NCBI RefSeq assembly: GCF_030272615.1 | Contig: NC_081410.1 | Location: 115,479,140-115,543,139, forward strand | Direction of reading: 5' to 3' | Length of the DNA stretch: 64,000 bases | Source of the DNA: Cryptomeria japonica | Lineage: Eukaryota; Streptophyta; Pinopsida; Cupressales; Cupressaceae | Shown here: positions 11,510 through 23,140 of the stretch, in pieces | How the letters are laid out: each line of letters starts with the position of its first letter | How positions within the stretch are numbered: the stretch's first letter is position 1 | The notes under the pieces: model-generated | Told to the model about the DNA's origin: nothing | Databases searched by the model: none | What the model saw: only the letters and a program-made list of their open reading frames with translations | Made by a program: the position numbers and the translations under genes

Positions 11510-12100
11510 CCCCTAAAAGGGTGCCCGTGTTTTTGCCTGAGTCAGTGGAATCCCATTAGGGGCCTTGCAATAAATACTCAAAAGGGGAGTTCACACATAC
11601 ACTCAAGAGGGACATATGGTGAGTGTCATCGGGAGAGATTCTTCCCCCTCCCTACACTGAGAGATTAAAAATGTTCGAAGGTGAACCAGGTAGCTTCTAC
11701 TTAAAATAGGTACTAGTAAAGGTATATGTTCAACGTGTCAGGGTATAAACTCAATTAAGAGGTCTCCTAGCCTTGAAAGCAAGGTTTGATATACCCGAAG
11801 GTACGAAGGAGAGCTATTCCCAAGCACTGTCGTTGACTTCAATTTTCATTGAAATCACTTTTATTTTAGAGTGGGTTAGATTAACTTGGCATTAGCCATT
11901 CCCACTTGGGTCATCCCCCTCTCACCCGACCTTATGGGCTACTCGGGAGGGCAAGCTTGCTAAAGTTATTGCACTAATTGAAAATAAAGATTTAATGAGT
12001 CTAGTTTTCTAATCACCCAATGAAGGGGAGAGCATACACACCTACCATCTTAGACACATAAGACATGCTGTTCGTTGATCCTTTAATTAATCTATGTGCC
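11510..12100 (-). other. Conserved non-coding core of the Tat-like leader, element 2
   Basis: No coding signal. It shares GGTAGCTTCTA, CCCACTTGGGTC and the general layout with 2990-3720. It sits between the two 21-bp arrays. Confidence 0.5.
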
Positions 12101-12295
12101 TATTTAAAACAAAAACACAATATTTCCGCGGCTGCAAACAATGTTAGTAGTTTCAATTGAGTCTTTGACTATGTAAGGTTTCACAATTTTAGTCTTTGAT
12201 AGCGAAAAAGTGCCTACAAAACAAAAAGGTGAAAATTAGTTTATGGAAATTGGAATTTTGCAAGTAGAATTGAAAACACTAAAGAAACTCATCGA

Positions 12296-12540
12296 AGCAC
12301 TATTCTGAGCTATCAAAACACCATTTTGTAAACCCAAAATGCTATTATATGAAACCAAAATGCTATTATGTGAAACCAAAATGCTAAATTATCAAAGCAA
12401 AATGCTAGTCTATCAAACCAAAACGCTATTATGTGAAACTAGAACACTATTATGTGAAACCAAAACGTTAAACTATCAAATTAAAATAATAGTATATCAA
12501 ACCAGAACGCTATTTTGTAAAACCACAATGCTAATGTAGC
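12296..12540 (-). repeat. Leader array 2b: twelve 21-bp units without an indel
   Basis: Units begin at 12,299, 12,320, 12,341, 12,362, 12,383, 12,404, 12,425, 12,446, 12,467, 12,488, 12,509 and 12,530, exactly 21 bp apart. A typical plus-strand unit is AAAATGCTATTATGTGAAAC plus one base. Base substitutions are many, length changes none. The plus strand reads as an open 66-codon heptad run (12,339-12,539; LLCETKM-type), but the element's sense strand has stops, so coding is unlikely. Confidence 0.9.
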
Positions 12541-12664
12541 ATACGTATGAGTTGGAACAAAAGCTTAATACACCAATTTCAGTCACCAAAATGCTAGACT
12601 GGATTTCCGGATGTACCTGTCAAGAAAAACCTATAGGAAAAGATATTATAATTTAGGGGAAAAG

Positions 12665-12682
12665 CCCCATGGTGGGCGCCAA
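12665..12682 (-). other. Primer-binding site, Tat-like element 2
   Basis: Minus strand TGGCGCCCACCATGGGGC, identical to 4360-4377, with a 4-base spacer to the LTR. Confidence 0.8.
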
Positions 12683-12686
12683 AAAT

Positions 12687-13599
12687 GTGTTAAACCACTG
12701 AACAATCTTAAAACAAACAAAATGAGACAGTTATATGGAAAACAAATTAAGAATTAGCAATACAAACTCAACCATCCCAATGGTGTCCCATCTTCCTCTA
12801 ATTCCAAGGATTTTGTAGATTCTTTTGATGTGGCTCTCAACAACAACATGACCAACAAAATGACTACTTGAAATAAGAGTAGCTATATGATGCAAACTAA
12901 ATGCATGATTGATATGATATGTGATGCTGTGCTAAAGTTTATGCTATAATGCTATGCTAATTGCTAATTGCTAAAATGTAGATTTGAAGATGATAAAAGT
13001 GTAGAATTAAGCTAAGTTGAAGGGCTTGAATGATTGAAATGAGATGTATTTATAGATTTTCCAAGACCAAGGCTAAGGTGGCAGGATTCGACAATTGAGA
13101 TTCAATTTGGAGATATCAAGGGTTGAAAATGAAGTTGGAGAGGAGGGACACTTGTCATCCCTAGAGAGACAAGTGCCAAGAATTCTTCAACAAATGCCAA
13201 TAAGAGGGCAAGTGTCAAGGGGATAAAGGACATGTGGCAAAGATGCCATGTGTCCTCAAAAGGGAATATCCAACCCAAAGGAGGTTAAGATAACCTTGGT
13301 TAAAGGATAGAAGGTTAGGTTAGGAGGAATAGGGTTAGGAACCATGTAACATTTGAAATAAAAATAAAAATTAATGAAGATAGATAATTAAATAAAAATA
13401 AATTATTAAATTTGTTTATTTAATTAGGGAAATAGAAGAAATGAATTTAGATGGGACGAATTATAAAATGAACTATATAAGTAGAAGAATAAAAGGTTAA
13501 TTAATTTAATCACTTCATACTTAATTAATTATGAAGGCTTATTAATTAAATCCCTTCGTATTTAATTAATCATCTCCAGACCACATTTTAGTGTATACA
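12687..13599 (-). mobile_element. 5' LTR of Tat-like element 2 (~913 bp)
   Basis: Runs from the primer-binding site to GTGTATACA; on the minus strand TG...CA with start TGTATACACTAAAA. The right flank AATAG (13,600-13,604) would be the target copy; the partner is off-window. The end is less certain than the PBS side because only one copy is visible. Confidence 0.65.
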
Positions 13600-15498
13600 A
13601 ATAGAAAATTCATTTTTTCTAAAAAATCACTGCTTTATGCATTAATTCAAATAAGATATTATTACTAAGTACTAATGTGCTATCTGACTACAAATATAAA
13701 AAATATTTGTTGTTGCCGAATAAAATACAGTTGTCAAAGACATTGACATGTTACATCCCTATCATTTCAAATATACAAATCGTAGTTTTATTGTGATTTT
13801 ATTGAACATTTATGTTGGGTAAAGGGTAAGAAATAATTAATCTTATTTAGAGTTGATATAAAATTTAGGAGTTGCGACACATGGCTCCATGATACTCTAG
13901 GCTTCACTTTTTCCAAGTGAAATGGACCGATTGTTGACTTAATGTGGGCGAATAATTTCACATGGAAGATTTTATAAATTATGAGATTAGGGATGAAGTT
14001 TGTAAATATCTACTTTTTTTGAAATCATTTTTTACACATGTTGAGAATTGACATATTATAAAGTTATAAACTGTTTAGATTTCATTTGTCTTGAGATATT
14101 TAAATTCTAGTTTCTTATTAGAGGTTTCTTTCACATTGGGTTTAAAGTATCTTAGTTTTTACTTTACATATTTTTTCAATTTGATAATTATCGTTTAATT
14201 ATTATTAGATTAATCTCATTTGATTTATGCTAACGTGTATGCATTCTATTGGACTAGTCTATATTAAGTATTGTGAAATATTATTTTTTACATTTTTTCG
14301 AAAGATTAAGAATGTAATTATCTAAATTTGTGTCATAAATAGTGTCTAGCTATGGGTAACTTATCCATAATTTTATATCCATGTATAAGTCTAGATAAGG
14401 ATAAAGCATGTGTAAATTGTAGAAAAATGTATTTTGAGATACATGCAACTCATAGTTGGGGTTAAACCAAGTTTGATTTAAAGATTAATTATGCTAATTC
14501 TTATTTAGGATTGGTCTCATTCTGGTGAAAATTTTAATATGATTAAATATGAATAAGAAGTATATTTTTAAAAAAATTTGGTTCATGATTTCAATTTAGA
14601 GTTGAATATATTCATCAAACTAAAATAATTAATCTTTCAACAATGACAAAATATTTCAATCAACACCTACATCATCTATACATCATTGATTCTAGAACTA
14701 TGTACACCCACCTCTTTATTTAATTATAATACATACTTCAATTTCAATTATCTATCCTAACTCAATTATTAGATAATTATTTTTATTTATTTGTTTAATC
14801 TAAATTTATACAAAATAACTTCTTTTTTTATAATAAAACTAGATAATGATCTTAATATCCATAAAACATTTTAAAAATATATATAATGGATGTTTTTTTT
14901 CAAAATTTAAATATAAATATAACATCTCACACGAATTACACAACTCATCATATTTAATCACCTTTCATATACTTAATATAAAATATAAATTTTACTTATT
15001 AAAAAAATATAGTTGGTATAAAAATGTGTTTACCAAATGGGCTTCCTCCACACACTATTGTTAAAATAAAAGCAAATAACATATATACTTACCTCTATCG
15101 CTCTCTCTATCCCTCTATCATATTGCCGCATCTCTCTCTCTCTCTCTCACACTCTCTCTCTTATCTATCCTTATCTCTCTCTACATTCATCTCTCCCTCC
15201 AACTCTTCCTCTCTATTCATTAATATCCTTATTTTTATCTTTCTATTTTTATATTGAGAAGTTGGGGGTGTTGACCATCAACTTCCATAGGAAAATAATT
15301 GATTTGCACGAGTCAATTAGGTAGATTGTCCCATAGACTATCCTTAGCTTTGTGAACGTTAAAATTGTCTTCTTATTCTTCTACCTCTCTCTCCCTCTTT
15401 CTCTCTATCTACTTTCATCTACTCTAAACTAACCACTAATTAAGAACTTTAGTCTCTTGTTTAAAATTATAATATGATATACTTCATTATTTAACGTT
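13600..15498. other. AT-rich intergenic DNA, no gene seen
   Basis: Frames are short and of low complexity. I see no element boundaries or RNA genes here apart from the microsatellite listed separately. Confidence 0.5.
15096..15425. repeat. Interrupted CT/TCTC microsatellite
   Basis: Several runs of (CT)n and CTCTCTATC occur at 15,096-15,250 and 15,380-15,415, within AT-rich DNA. The local plus-strand frame is compositional only. Confidence 0.8.
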
Positions 15499-15510
15499 TA
15501 TATTTAAAAA

Positions 15511-15654
15511 TGAGATGGCTTACTGAGGAGGATCTCACCTGTGAGGGATTAGGCTCGCCCTAGCTTGCACAAATACCCAAGATATAGGTTGCTAGTCGCT
15601 AAACTAGGTACTGAGGAAAAAAAACAAAAACAAAAACGAAAAAACACAAACCTA
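15511..15654 (+). mobile_element. tRNA-derived SINE, 144 bp, with 12-bp target duplication
   Basis: Flanked by perfect direct copies of TATATTTAAAAA (15,499-15,510 and 15,655-15,666). The 5' part has a box-A-like TGGCTTACTGAGG (15,515-15,527) and, about 30 bp on, a box-B-like GGCTCGCCC. It ends in an A-rich tail (AAAACAAAAACAAAAACG). Long duplication, A-tail and split internal promoter together define a SINE mobilised by a LINE. The family was not recognised. Confidence 0.8.
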
Positions 15655-15827
15655 TATATTTAAAAAACTTGAACATGGCTCCTAGACGAAGTTTGATTAA
15701 CTAAGAAAGATATTCACGGAAAAGATATTCGAATCTAGAAGACAACGAACGATAAAGGCCTTGAAAGACACGATAAGGACCCCCCAAATCATGTAAAATA
15801 ATTTGAAGTGCAGATGAAGAGCGGCAG

Positions 15828-16008
15828 TTGGGATGTGTGCAAAAGAGGCCAAACAGAAGATTTGAAGCAGTAAATGTGTGCTGGGAACGAAGAATAAAGA
15901 AGAGATCTCCGTTCCATTGGACACACTTACAGAGGAAGAGAGCAGAGCATTACGCCGCAGCCGCTTTTCGTCACCACTTCCAACTCCCTCACCCAATACT
16001 CAACCCAG
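15828..16008 (+). other. Candidate host-gene first exon ending at a splice donor
   Basis: A segment of higher GC and non-repetitive look, open on the plus strand from an ATG at 15,828 and ending AACCCAG|GTAAAC at 16,008/16,009, a good plant 5' splice site. The following kilobases are AT-rich and transposon-filled, as expected of a long intron. No protein family is recognised and the reading frame may equally be 5' UTR. Confidence 0.3.
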
Positions 16009-16244
16009 GTAAACACAATTTTCTATACTTTTAAACCGTCGATGAAATTTTTGTCTGGTTTTGACGTTTTGAAGTACTGATATGACTTTTGGGTTCACAG
16101 AGTTTATTCTTGGGCACTCAATTTTACTTATTTATCTTAAATGCTACTCTTTCAAATGCATAATGTATATTTTTCCCATTCTTAATTTTTCTTCACAGAG
16201 TTGATTGATATCTCTTACCAATGTTTACTGTTTTAAACGAGTTA

Positions 16245-18110
16245 CGTAAATTGTTAAATGTCCCTTTCTCTCCTGTGTTACCTTTGACCCTTTTGTTTCA
16301 GTCAACTATCCAAGTGAGATAAATAAAAAATTGTCTTAAAGTCCTTTTGTTGGCCTTTCCTTGAAATTTTGAAACCTCAGTTAGAAGTCGACAAGGTTTC
16401 ATAACTTTGTTGAAGTCTGGCGAAGGTTTCTGAACTTTTCGTTTTGCCTACTTTTTTTGGTTAGTTTCCTAACTTTGTCATTCTCAAATGTAAAAAATAC
16501 AGTGTTCCACGGTGTTTCCTGAATGGGGGACACGTGGGGATAGGTTTTGGAGACAGGGAACCAAGGGTCTAAATTTGGGATGGCGGGGATGACGGCGGAG
16601 CAGTGGTGGGGGTGGTGCTGATATAAAAATAGAGGTGAATTGAAATCTTCGAGGCAAAATCTGCAATATAACATCTTTGTGAGTGCCCCATGAAAGGCCA
16701 ATTAGTTTTCACTAAGTTAAAAGATGCAATAAGTATGAAATGACATGTGAGATATAGCAAACTACCCAGCAGCATCCCCTGCAGAGGTGGTGGTGCTGTG
16801 GAGGAACATTTCCCCTAGTCCCCAAGTCTCAGAAATGTCCCCCTACAAGAGGTTTTTTTTTTCGGGTGACGTGTCCTCGAGGAACACTGAAAAAATATGT
16901 TGTCTTTTATGTTGGTGATGGGGAGAAGTTTGAAAACATGTCCTATGCCAACAAGGTTCTCACAACCTTGTCGTAGCCCGACATTCTTTTCTAACCTCCT
17001 TATTTTTCAAGTAAATGGCGAAATGTAGGTGTTGGTTTGCTTGGCTCTTGGTAAAGTTTCTTGATATTTCACCAGTTTTTGATGGAGATTATAAGTGTTT
17101 GTTAGTGTTTTTGGGGGTTCTTATGACCTTATCAGACTTTGACTTGGTTCTTTAAACCTTTTCAAAACGTGATATTTTTTTTAAAGATTTTTCCTTAGGA
17201 TGGAGTTTGAAGTTTGTTGTTGTTTTGACAAAATTTTGTTGAATTTTTTTGTGAATGAAAGGAGGAGATGCATGTAAGCATTTCATAATTGTTTAATGTT
17301 GTCAACCTTGACAAGTTTAAATGTTGTGTTATTGGTCGTTTGTCCAAAGAGCCTCCATGTGTCATCTTGGCGCAATATGATGATCATGATTGAATTGACA
17401 CGTTCATCCCATTGTGCATTGGTGAAGACACATGAATCATCAAGAAGTTGAACCAATAAGTAAAGGAAAAAGGCCACACAAAGGATCTTCCCTAGAATAG
17501 GTCTCATCTTGGCACACAATTTTGGAGATGTCAATGTTGACACTTTTAAGGTGTTCTGCCATTGGTCAAAATTGATGAGTCAAGGATTCTATGGGCCGCA
17601 AATGAGAATTTCATTTTGTGAAGATTTGAGGTGGTATTTGAACCATTTGGTTTTTGGTAATGGTTTAAGCATTGATGCCAAGTTTCAAAGGATCCTAATG
17701 TTTCATCAAAGTACCTATATGCAAGGAGGAAAGTCAAGGGCCATGTGAGGCTTGTAGCATTCATCAAGGAGTTTATTTGAGTTCTTAACATTCATAGTGG
17801 TGAGAGGCATTTATAGCATCAAAATGTGTGGGATGAGGGAATACTTTTTGGTAACCCATATCATTGTTTGAAAATACGATTTTAAAATGGTCTTGAGTGT
17901 TAAATGTAGTGGCGATGAATGAATTAACTCACCCACCTACCTGGGTCTATTTGCCCACTTGCTTGCCCCTCCTTTTATAAGGAGAACTAATGCTCAAAGT
18001 GACACCTACAAATAAGAGATGGACTCCCTTACTCCACCAATAGAAGAAGAACATGATCGGGTATGTTTGCGACATAGAAATGATTGAAATATATGACAAG
18101 GAGACATGTC
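16245..18110. repeat. Direct repeat copy 1 (~1.5 kb plus hAT insertion)
   Basis: Diverged but collinear with 18,545-20,023 plus 23,091-23,140. Shared landmarks include GACCCTT.TGTTTCAG, the AGGTTT/AACCT-rich section, TTGATGGA, ATTTTGGAGATGT, AGTGCC-type text near 17,660/19,640, and GGTATGTTTG..GACAT near the end. These could be old LTR copies or a segmental duplication. No protein is recognised; small frames here are not supported. Confidence 0.7.
16500..16889. mobile_element. Non-autonomous hAT-type element, 390 bp
   Basis: The ends are inverted: CAGTGTTCCACG at the left and CGAGGAACACTG at the right. An 8-bp direct duplication AAAAAATA flanks it (16,492-16,499 and 16,890-16,897). The paralogous site near 18,849-18,862 is empty and has one copy of the target. 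Eight-bp duplications and short CAGTG-type inverted ends are hallmarks of the hAT superfamily. It is too short for a transposase, so it needed one in trans. Confidence 0.85.
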
Positions 18111-18544
18111 AAATTGTTGAGGATGCTATCAAGGAGCATGTTAGCTCAGGAGTCTTGATGGAGATCTCACGGAGCTGCCAGTTCATGGTCAGCATCTCAA
18201 GCATTAAGTCTCCTAAGGGTGAGGTTTTGAGAACTTTAGTAATATAAAATGTTTTGGTTGTTTTTATGGTGTTTGTTGTACATATTGTTATCTTTGTGCA
18301 GTCATGACCTTGTTTGTCATGATGAAGTGTGGGTTAGTCCCAATCTTCATTGTATTTGAGTTTTGATTTTCTCCCAGAGATCTAGATTCTTGATGTGCCT
18401 ATAAGAGATTCACACCCCCAACTAGAGCCAATGTTGGCACCCCATTTTGTTGTGTCTCATTTTTGCCCTTTTTTTCTCTAAAGGTCTTCATTTTTCCTTT
18501 ATTGACTCATTATTGATAACCAACCTAAGATAGTATTTAGATGG
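18111..18544. other. Spacer between the direct repeat copies, with LTR-like start
   Basis: Contains TGTTGGCACCCC at 18,433, a common start of plant gypsy LTRs. No clear primer-binding site or polypurine tract lies beside it. A short plus-strand frame (18,053-18,247) ends here and is not recognised. Confidence 0.35.
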
Positions 18545-20023
18545 GCCTTTATGTTTAAATGTCCTCTTCTCTCCCATGTTGCCTTTGACCCTTCTGTTTC
18601 AGCCAACTATTCAAGTAAGAAAATTTGAAAATTGGCTAAATCCTTTTTGTCAACCTCTCCTTGAAGTTTGAAACCTAAGTCAAAAGCTGATAAGGTTTTC
18701 ATAACCTTATCAAAGTCTAAAGAAGGTTTTTGAACCTATTCATTTTGCCTATGTTTTGGCTAAGTTTCATGTTTTGTCAGCATTTGAGGGAGGTTTTGAA
18801 ACCTTTTTTGGGGACCGAATTTGGTTTCCTAACTTCTTTGTTCTCAAATGTAAAAATATGTTAAGCCCTTTATATTGGCGGGAGGTTTTAAAACCTATGC
18901 CAGACACCAACAAGGTTCTCACAACCTTGTTAGACCCCAACATCCTTTTCTAACCCTTTATTCGTCTAGCAAAGGAAAAAAAATTAAAAGGTAGGTGTTG
19001 GTTTGTTTGTCTCTCGGTGAAGTTTGTTGATACTTCACCAGTTTTTGATGGAAGCACACTTTAAGTGTTCGTCAATATCTTTGTAGGTTCTTCCTTTAGG
19101 CATCGACATGGTTCTCCAGACCTCATCATATCCCAACACTTTTTTTAAAGATTTTTCCTAGGAACAAAGTTTGAATTTTGTCGTTGTTTTGATAAAATTT
19201 TGATGAGTTTTATTGTGAAGGCAAGGAGGAGGCACCAGTTTTAAGAATTTTGCAATGATTTAAATGATGTTAAACCTAACAAGTTTAAATGTTATGTTAT
19301 CGATCGATTCATTTAAAGATCCTACACATAACATCTTGGTCCAATGTGGTGAACATGGTTGAACTAACACATTCTCATGTTGTGCTATGTGTTAAGACAC
19401 ATGAATCATCAATAGGTGGGCCCGATGAATAAAGGAAAAGGGCCACACATGGAGGATCTTCCTAAGGACAAGTATCATTTTGGTGCACAATTTTGGAGAT
19501 GTTAGTGCTGACACTTTTAAGGTTTTGCGCCATTGGTCAAAACTGACGAGTCAACGATTCTATGGGCCTTACATGAGAATTTCATTTAGCGCAGATTTGA
19601 GGTTGTTTCCAAATAACTTGTGGTTGTCAATAATGATTCAAGCATTGATGCCATGTGCCACAAGATCATAATGTTTCACCAAAGTAGTGCTGATATGCGA
19701 GTAGGAAAGCCAAAGGGCCAAGGGAAGCTTGTAGCATTCATTGGGGAGTTTGTATGATTTCTAAACATTGTCCATAGTATTGAGTGGAACTCAAAGCATC
19801 AAAATATATATGGGTTGAGAGAAATAATTTTGGTAACCCATATCATTTTTTAAAATACAATTTTATAAGGGTCTTGAGTGTCAAACATAGCGGTGTTGAA
19901 TGAATTAACTCACCCACCTACTTGCCCTTCCTTTTTTGAGAATAACTAATGTTCAAAGCGTTGGCTACAAATAGAAGAGGCACTCCCATACTCCACCAGT
20001 ACAATAAGGTCATGATTGGGTAT
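18545..20023. repeat. Direct repeat copy 2, continued at 23,091-23,140
   Basis: Homologous to 16,245-18,110 without the hAT insertion. It is split by the solo LTR at 20,024-23,090; homology resumes with GGTATGTTTGAGG after it and fades near 23,140. Confidence 0.7.
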
Positions 20024-20854
20024 TGTTGATGTGTTTTTTATGATAGCGTCGAACACCGAATAAAGATGCCTAATGGTCACTTCACTCTCTCTTGATCAAA
20101 GTGTGATTGCATGCTAAGATTGCAAGAAGTTCAAACAATCGACTCCAAGGTTCCTTTATGCTACGGACGTGACTCAGTTGGCTGATGTGATTGCTGGTAA
20201 TCCAAGGGGCCTTACGTTTGCATCATTCTTTCACTTCTTTGTTGTGGTTGGAACTCCATCATCGAATATGGCAATTCTGTGATTTTGCTGCTTCAAACGG
20301 ACTAAAATGAACTGAAAATAAAGGGAAAAGGGTTCAAAAGGATCTAAATCTATTCCTAAGGGCCATGATATCAATAGTTAATGCTTTGGTGGACAAATTC
20401 CAAACAAACCAAGCTCTGCTTCGCCAAGATAAACTACAACTTTGCAAGAACTGGTGCAATCTTCTGAGGATGTTGAAGAATTTTCATATTGAGAAAGTGC
20501 ATTTGAATAGCCAACACGGCACAATCCAAACGACCATTCACAATCGAACTTGGCACAAATTTGGGGGTTCAGGCTAACTTTACACTGCAACTTACAATCA
20601 ACAAGATGCAAAAAGTATGAACCATGGAAATTCATCAAACACCATTACATTCTCTATTGAAATCCAAACACTTTATCTAACAACTGAGAAAATAAAATTC
20701 TACTCTAAGCGAGGAAGGTGAAACCATGCAAGTTTTGAAAAATAACTTAAGTGGACACCATCAGAGAACAATGTTTCATTGTTATTATTTCAAAAACTTA
20801 TCGCAACAATTTCATACAAAGCTCCCTCCTTTACAAATGAGGGGGTTCACCCCC

Positions 20855-20861
20855 TTATATA
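20855..20861 (-). promoter_or_regulatory. TATA box of the solo LTR
   Basis: Minus strand TATATAA, followed by the hairpin GGGGGTGAACCCCC and then CTCATTTGTAAAGG. The related LTR at 63,690 has TATATAAA and TTCATTTGTAAAGG in the same order, so the core promoter and RNA start region are conserved. Confidence 0.7.
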
Positions 20862-21599
20862 GGCCTCAGGCCATGATTACATGCAAAACCCTAATTAGGG
20901 TTTCACCCTAGAAGATTCCCCACTCAAGATGCAACAAGGTGGGAATCAGCAATAAATACCCCATAAAGCCCATATACAATTAATTACAATCCTTCCAATG
21001 GCACCCATAAAGCATTAATTAACCATTACATTCAAAAAGTGCCCACTATGCAATGAATGCGCCACCATACTGCCATGCGTTCAATAGATCCTCACCATGC
21101 AAGTGGATCCTGTCGTCGTATATCCGCTCCTGCACATCTGGAATTGTTGGAGAGGAAAAATTCGATTCAGGAAGAATTTGTTTGAAGTTCCTTGCTTGAA
21201 GAAGGTTTTCAATCAATTTTTACCATCTCCTATTTTTTAGGAATTTTCCACAAATTAGGGTTTCAAGTCAAGGAGGGAGAGAATTCTCATACGAATCCAA
21301 ATCTATGAAAATTTTGAAATTTGGATGTGATTTAGTATCTAAAAATAGGATTTTCAAAATTATTCCTGAGGGGATTTCCTGCATTTCCATTCCTCCTTGA
21401 CCCTCGAAATTCTCCTTTGCCTGAAAATTTCCATCCTGGACTTTCAAACTTAGGCGTGGAATTCACTCTTCATGGTGGAATTCATCATTTCATCCTTGAT
21501 TTTTTTTTTTGACTTAGCCATTTCAACATCCTTTCCTTGGTCAGGGCACAATTCTTCACTTGTGAAGGAATTTTGAGTCTTTCAACCTTTTCCATGGAT

Positions 21600-22320
21600 T
21601 TCTCTTTTTGGCGCCCTTCCAAGGAATTCCAAGGAAGGAAGAATTTTGATGTTTTTTTTTGTGAATTCCATGGTAGCTTAATTTTAGCGCCCTCCTTTGG
21701 CCTAGAGCGGAATTCTCACTTGTCCAAGGAGGAATAAATTTTTGCATCATTCATTTTGGCGCCCTACCTGAGTGTTGGGCGGAGTTTTGCATTGGTGAAG
21801 GATTCATGCATTTCTTCATCTCTCCCTGCACACCTTCCTTTAGCGCCCTCCTTTCTCCTAGGGTGCAATCTCACCTAAGTCATGGAATTCAACATTTTAT
21901 CCTGCATTCCAAGAACCCTCAACTTTAGTGCCCTATGACCTTCTTGGGCGCTATTTTGACCAAGGCAAGGATTTCAACATTTTTCATGAATTCCATGGCA
22001 GGGTGGTTTTGGTGCCTTGGTACCTTCTAGGGCGGAATTCTTGCTTGTGGAGGAATTTCATTGAATGTTGAATCCTCCATGACCTCTCCATTTTGGCGCC
22101 CTGCTGAGTGTTTGGGCGGATTTTCACTATGGAGGAGGAATTTCATCAAATTGTGAATCCTCCATGACCCCTCCATTTTGGCGCCTTGCTGAGTGCTTGG
22201 GCGGAATTTCACTGTGGAGGAGGAATTTCATCAAATTGTGGATCCTCCATGACCCCTCCATTTTGGCGCCTTGTTGAGTGCTTGGGCGGAATTTCACTGT
22301 GGAGGAGGAATTCATCTTTT
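21600..22320 (-). repeat. Nine-unit ~85-bp array inside U3 of the solo LTR
   Basis: GCGCC or GTGCC landmarks at 21,611, 21,687, 21,759, 21,843, 21,928, 22,012, 22,096, 22,181 and 22,266. Steps are 76 and 72, then 84-85. The last three units are nearly identical; units decay leftward. Frames across it (HSAGRQNGE-type repeats) are by-products of the repeat. Confidence 0.9.
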
Positions 22321-23140
22321 CATGCTTCTTCCAGACTTGGATGGATTTTGAGACTCTTCCGGATCGGGCCACCATATAAAAACTTGAGGCAATTTCCCAA
22401 ACAGAGACAAATTTCTCGAGCTTTCCACTTCAGGAATGGGCTTCCAAGTTCCAACACAACCATTTTCTGACCCTCCCTGTCTGCTTTTTGACTTTCCGGA
22501 ATTAGAAGTAGTTGCAAATGCCAGATCTTTGTCACCTTGCCCAAATGGTCCTGTTAGAACAAACTTTCCAAAAATAGAAACCTTTAAAATGTCAGCGTTA
22601 GATCCCTAGACAGGACACAAGAATGATTTACTATAAATAGAAACTTACTAAAAATAGAAATTACTAAAAATAGTAAGTTTGATTTTTGGCAAAATGATGA
22701 CATTTCGGGACTCGTTAAAATCCCTAAAAAAATAGGAACTTTCTAAAAATAGAAAATTGCTCAGTTTTGGCTCAAATTTTACTGGGAGGTTCCTTGAAGG
22801 GTCCCGATTTGATTCGTATGTTTAGTTTCTTCAAAACCCTAACAAAAACCCCTAAAATGTAGGACAAAAGGTAGAAACCCTAATATTGACAAAATAGGCC
22901 CTAGACTTCATCAAATTCACTCAAACGAAAAGCAGACTTAATCAATTTAACCCCCCAAACACCTGCAAAGCAAAGAGACTGGAGAGACTATTGTGAAAAA
23001 GACCCAAAAAACAGAGCCAAAAGATCGGAAGGGCCTAAAAAGTAGGGGGTCTCCATTTGCAATGGGGCGATGTGTGAAAACGTCACAACAGGTATGTTTG
23101 AGGCATATAAATGATTAAAATCTCTGATAGGGAGACATGC

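Larger units (their letters stand above)
20024..23090 (-). mobile_element. Solo LTR, 3,067 bp, TSD GGTAT
   Basis: TGTTGATG...CACAACA on the plus strand, flanked by GGTAT at 20,019-20,023 and 23,091-23,095. The empty counterpart in copy 1 (near 18,056) has a single GGGTATGTTTG. Orientation is minus, from the TATA box and from the start TGTTGTGACGTTTTCACAC, which matches TGTTGTGATGTATTCACAC at 60,295. No coding frame is supported. The size puts it among the longest plant LTRs. Confidence 0.9.

Noticed and set aside
12339-12539. 66-codon plus-strand frame of heptad repeats (LLCETKM-type)
   Set aside because: It is the 21-bp leader array read on the antisense strand; any 21-bp repeat without stops gives a heptad frame. 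No start context or sense-strand support.
17283-17791. Short frames on both strands in direct repeat copy 1
   Set aside because: Not conserved as frames in copy 2 (17.5 kb versus 19.5 kb), no domain.
22027-22375. Minus-strand frames with PPKHSAGRQNGEVMED repeats
   Set aside because: Translation of the 85-bp array in the solo LTR.
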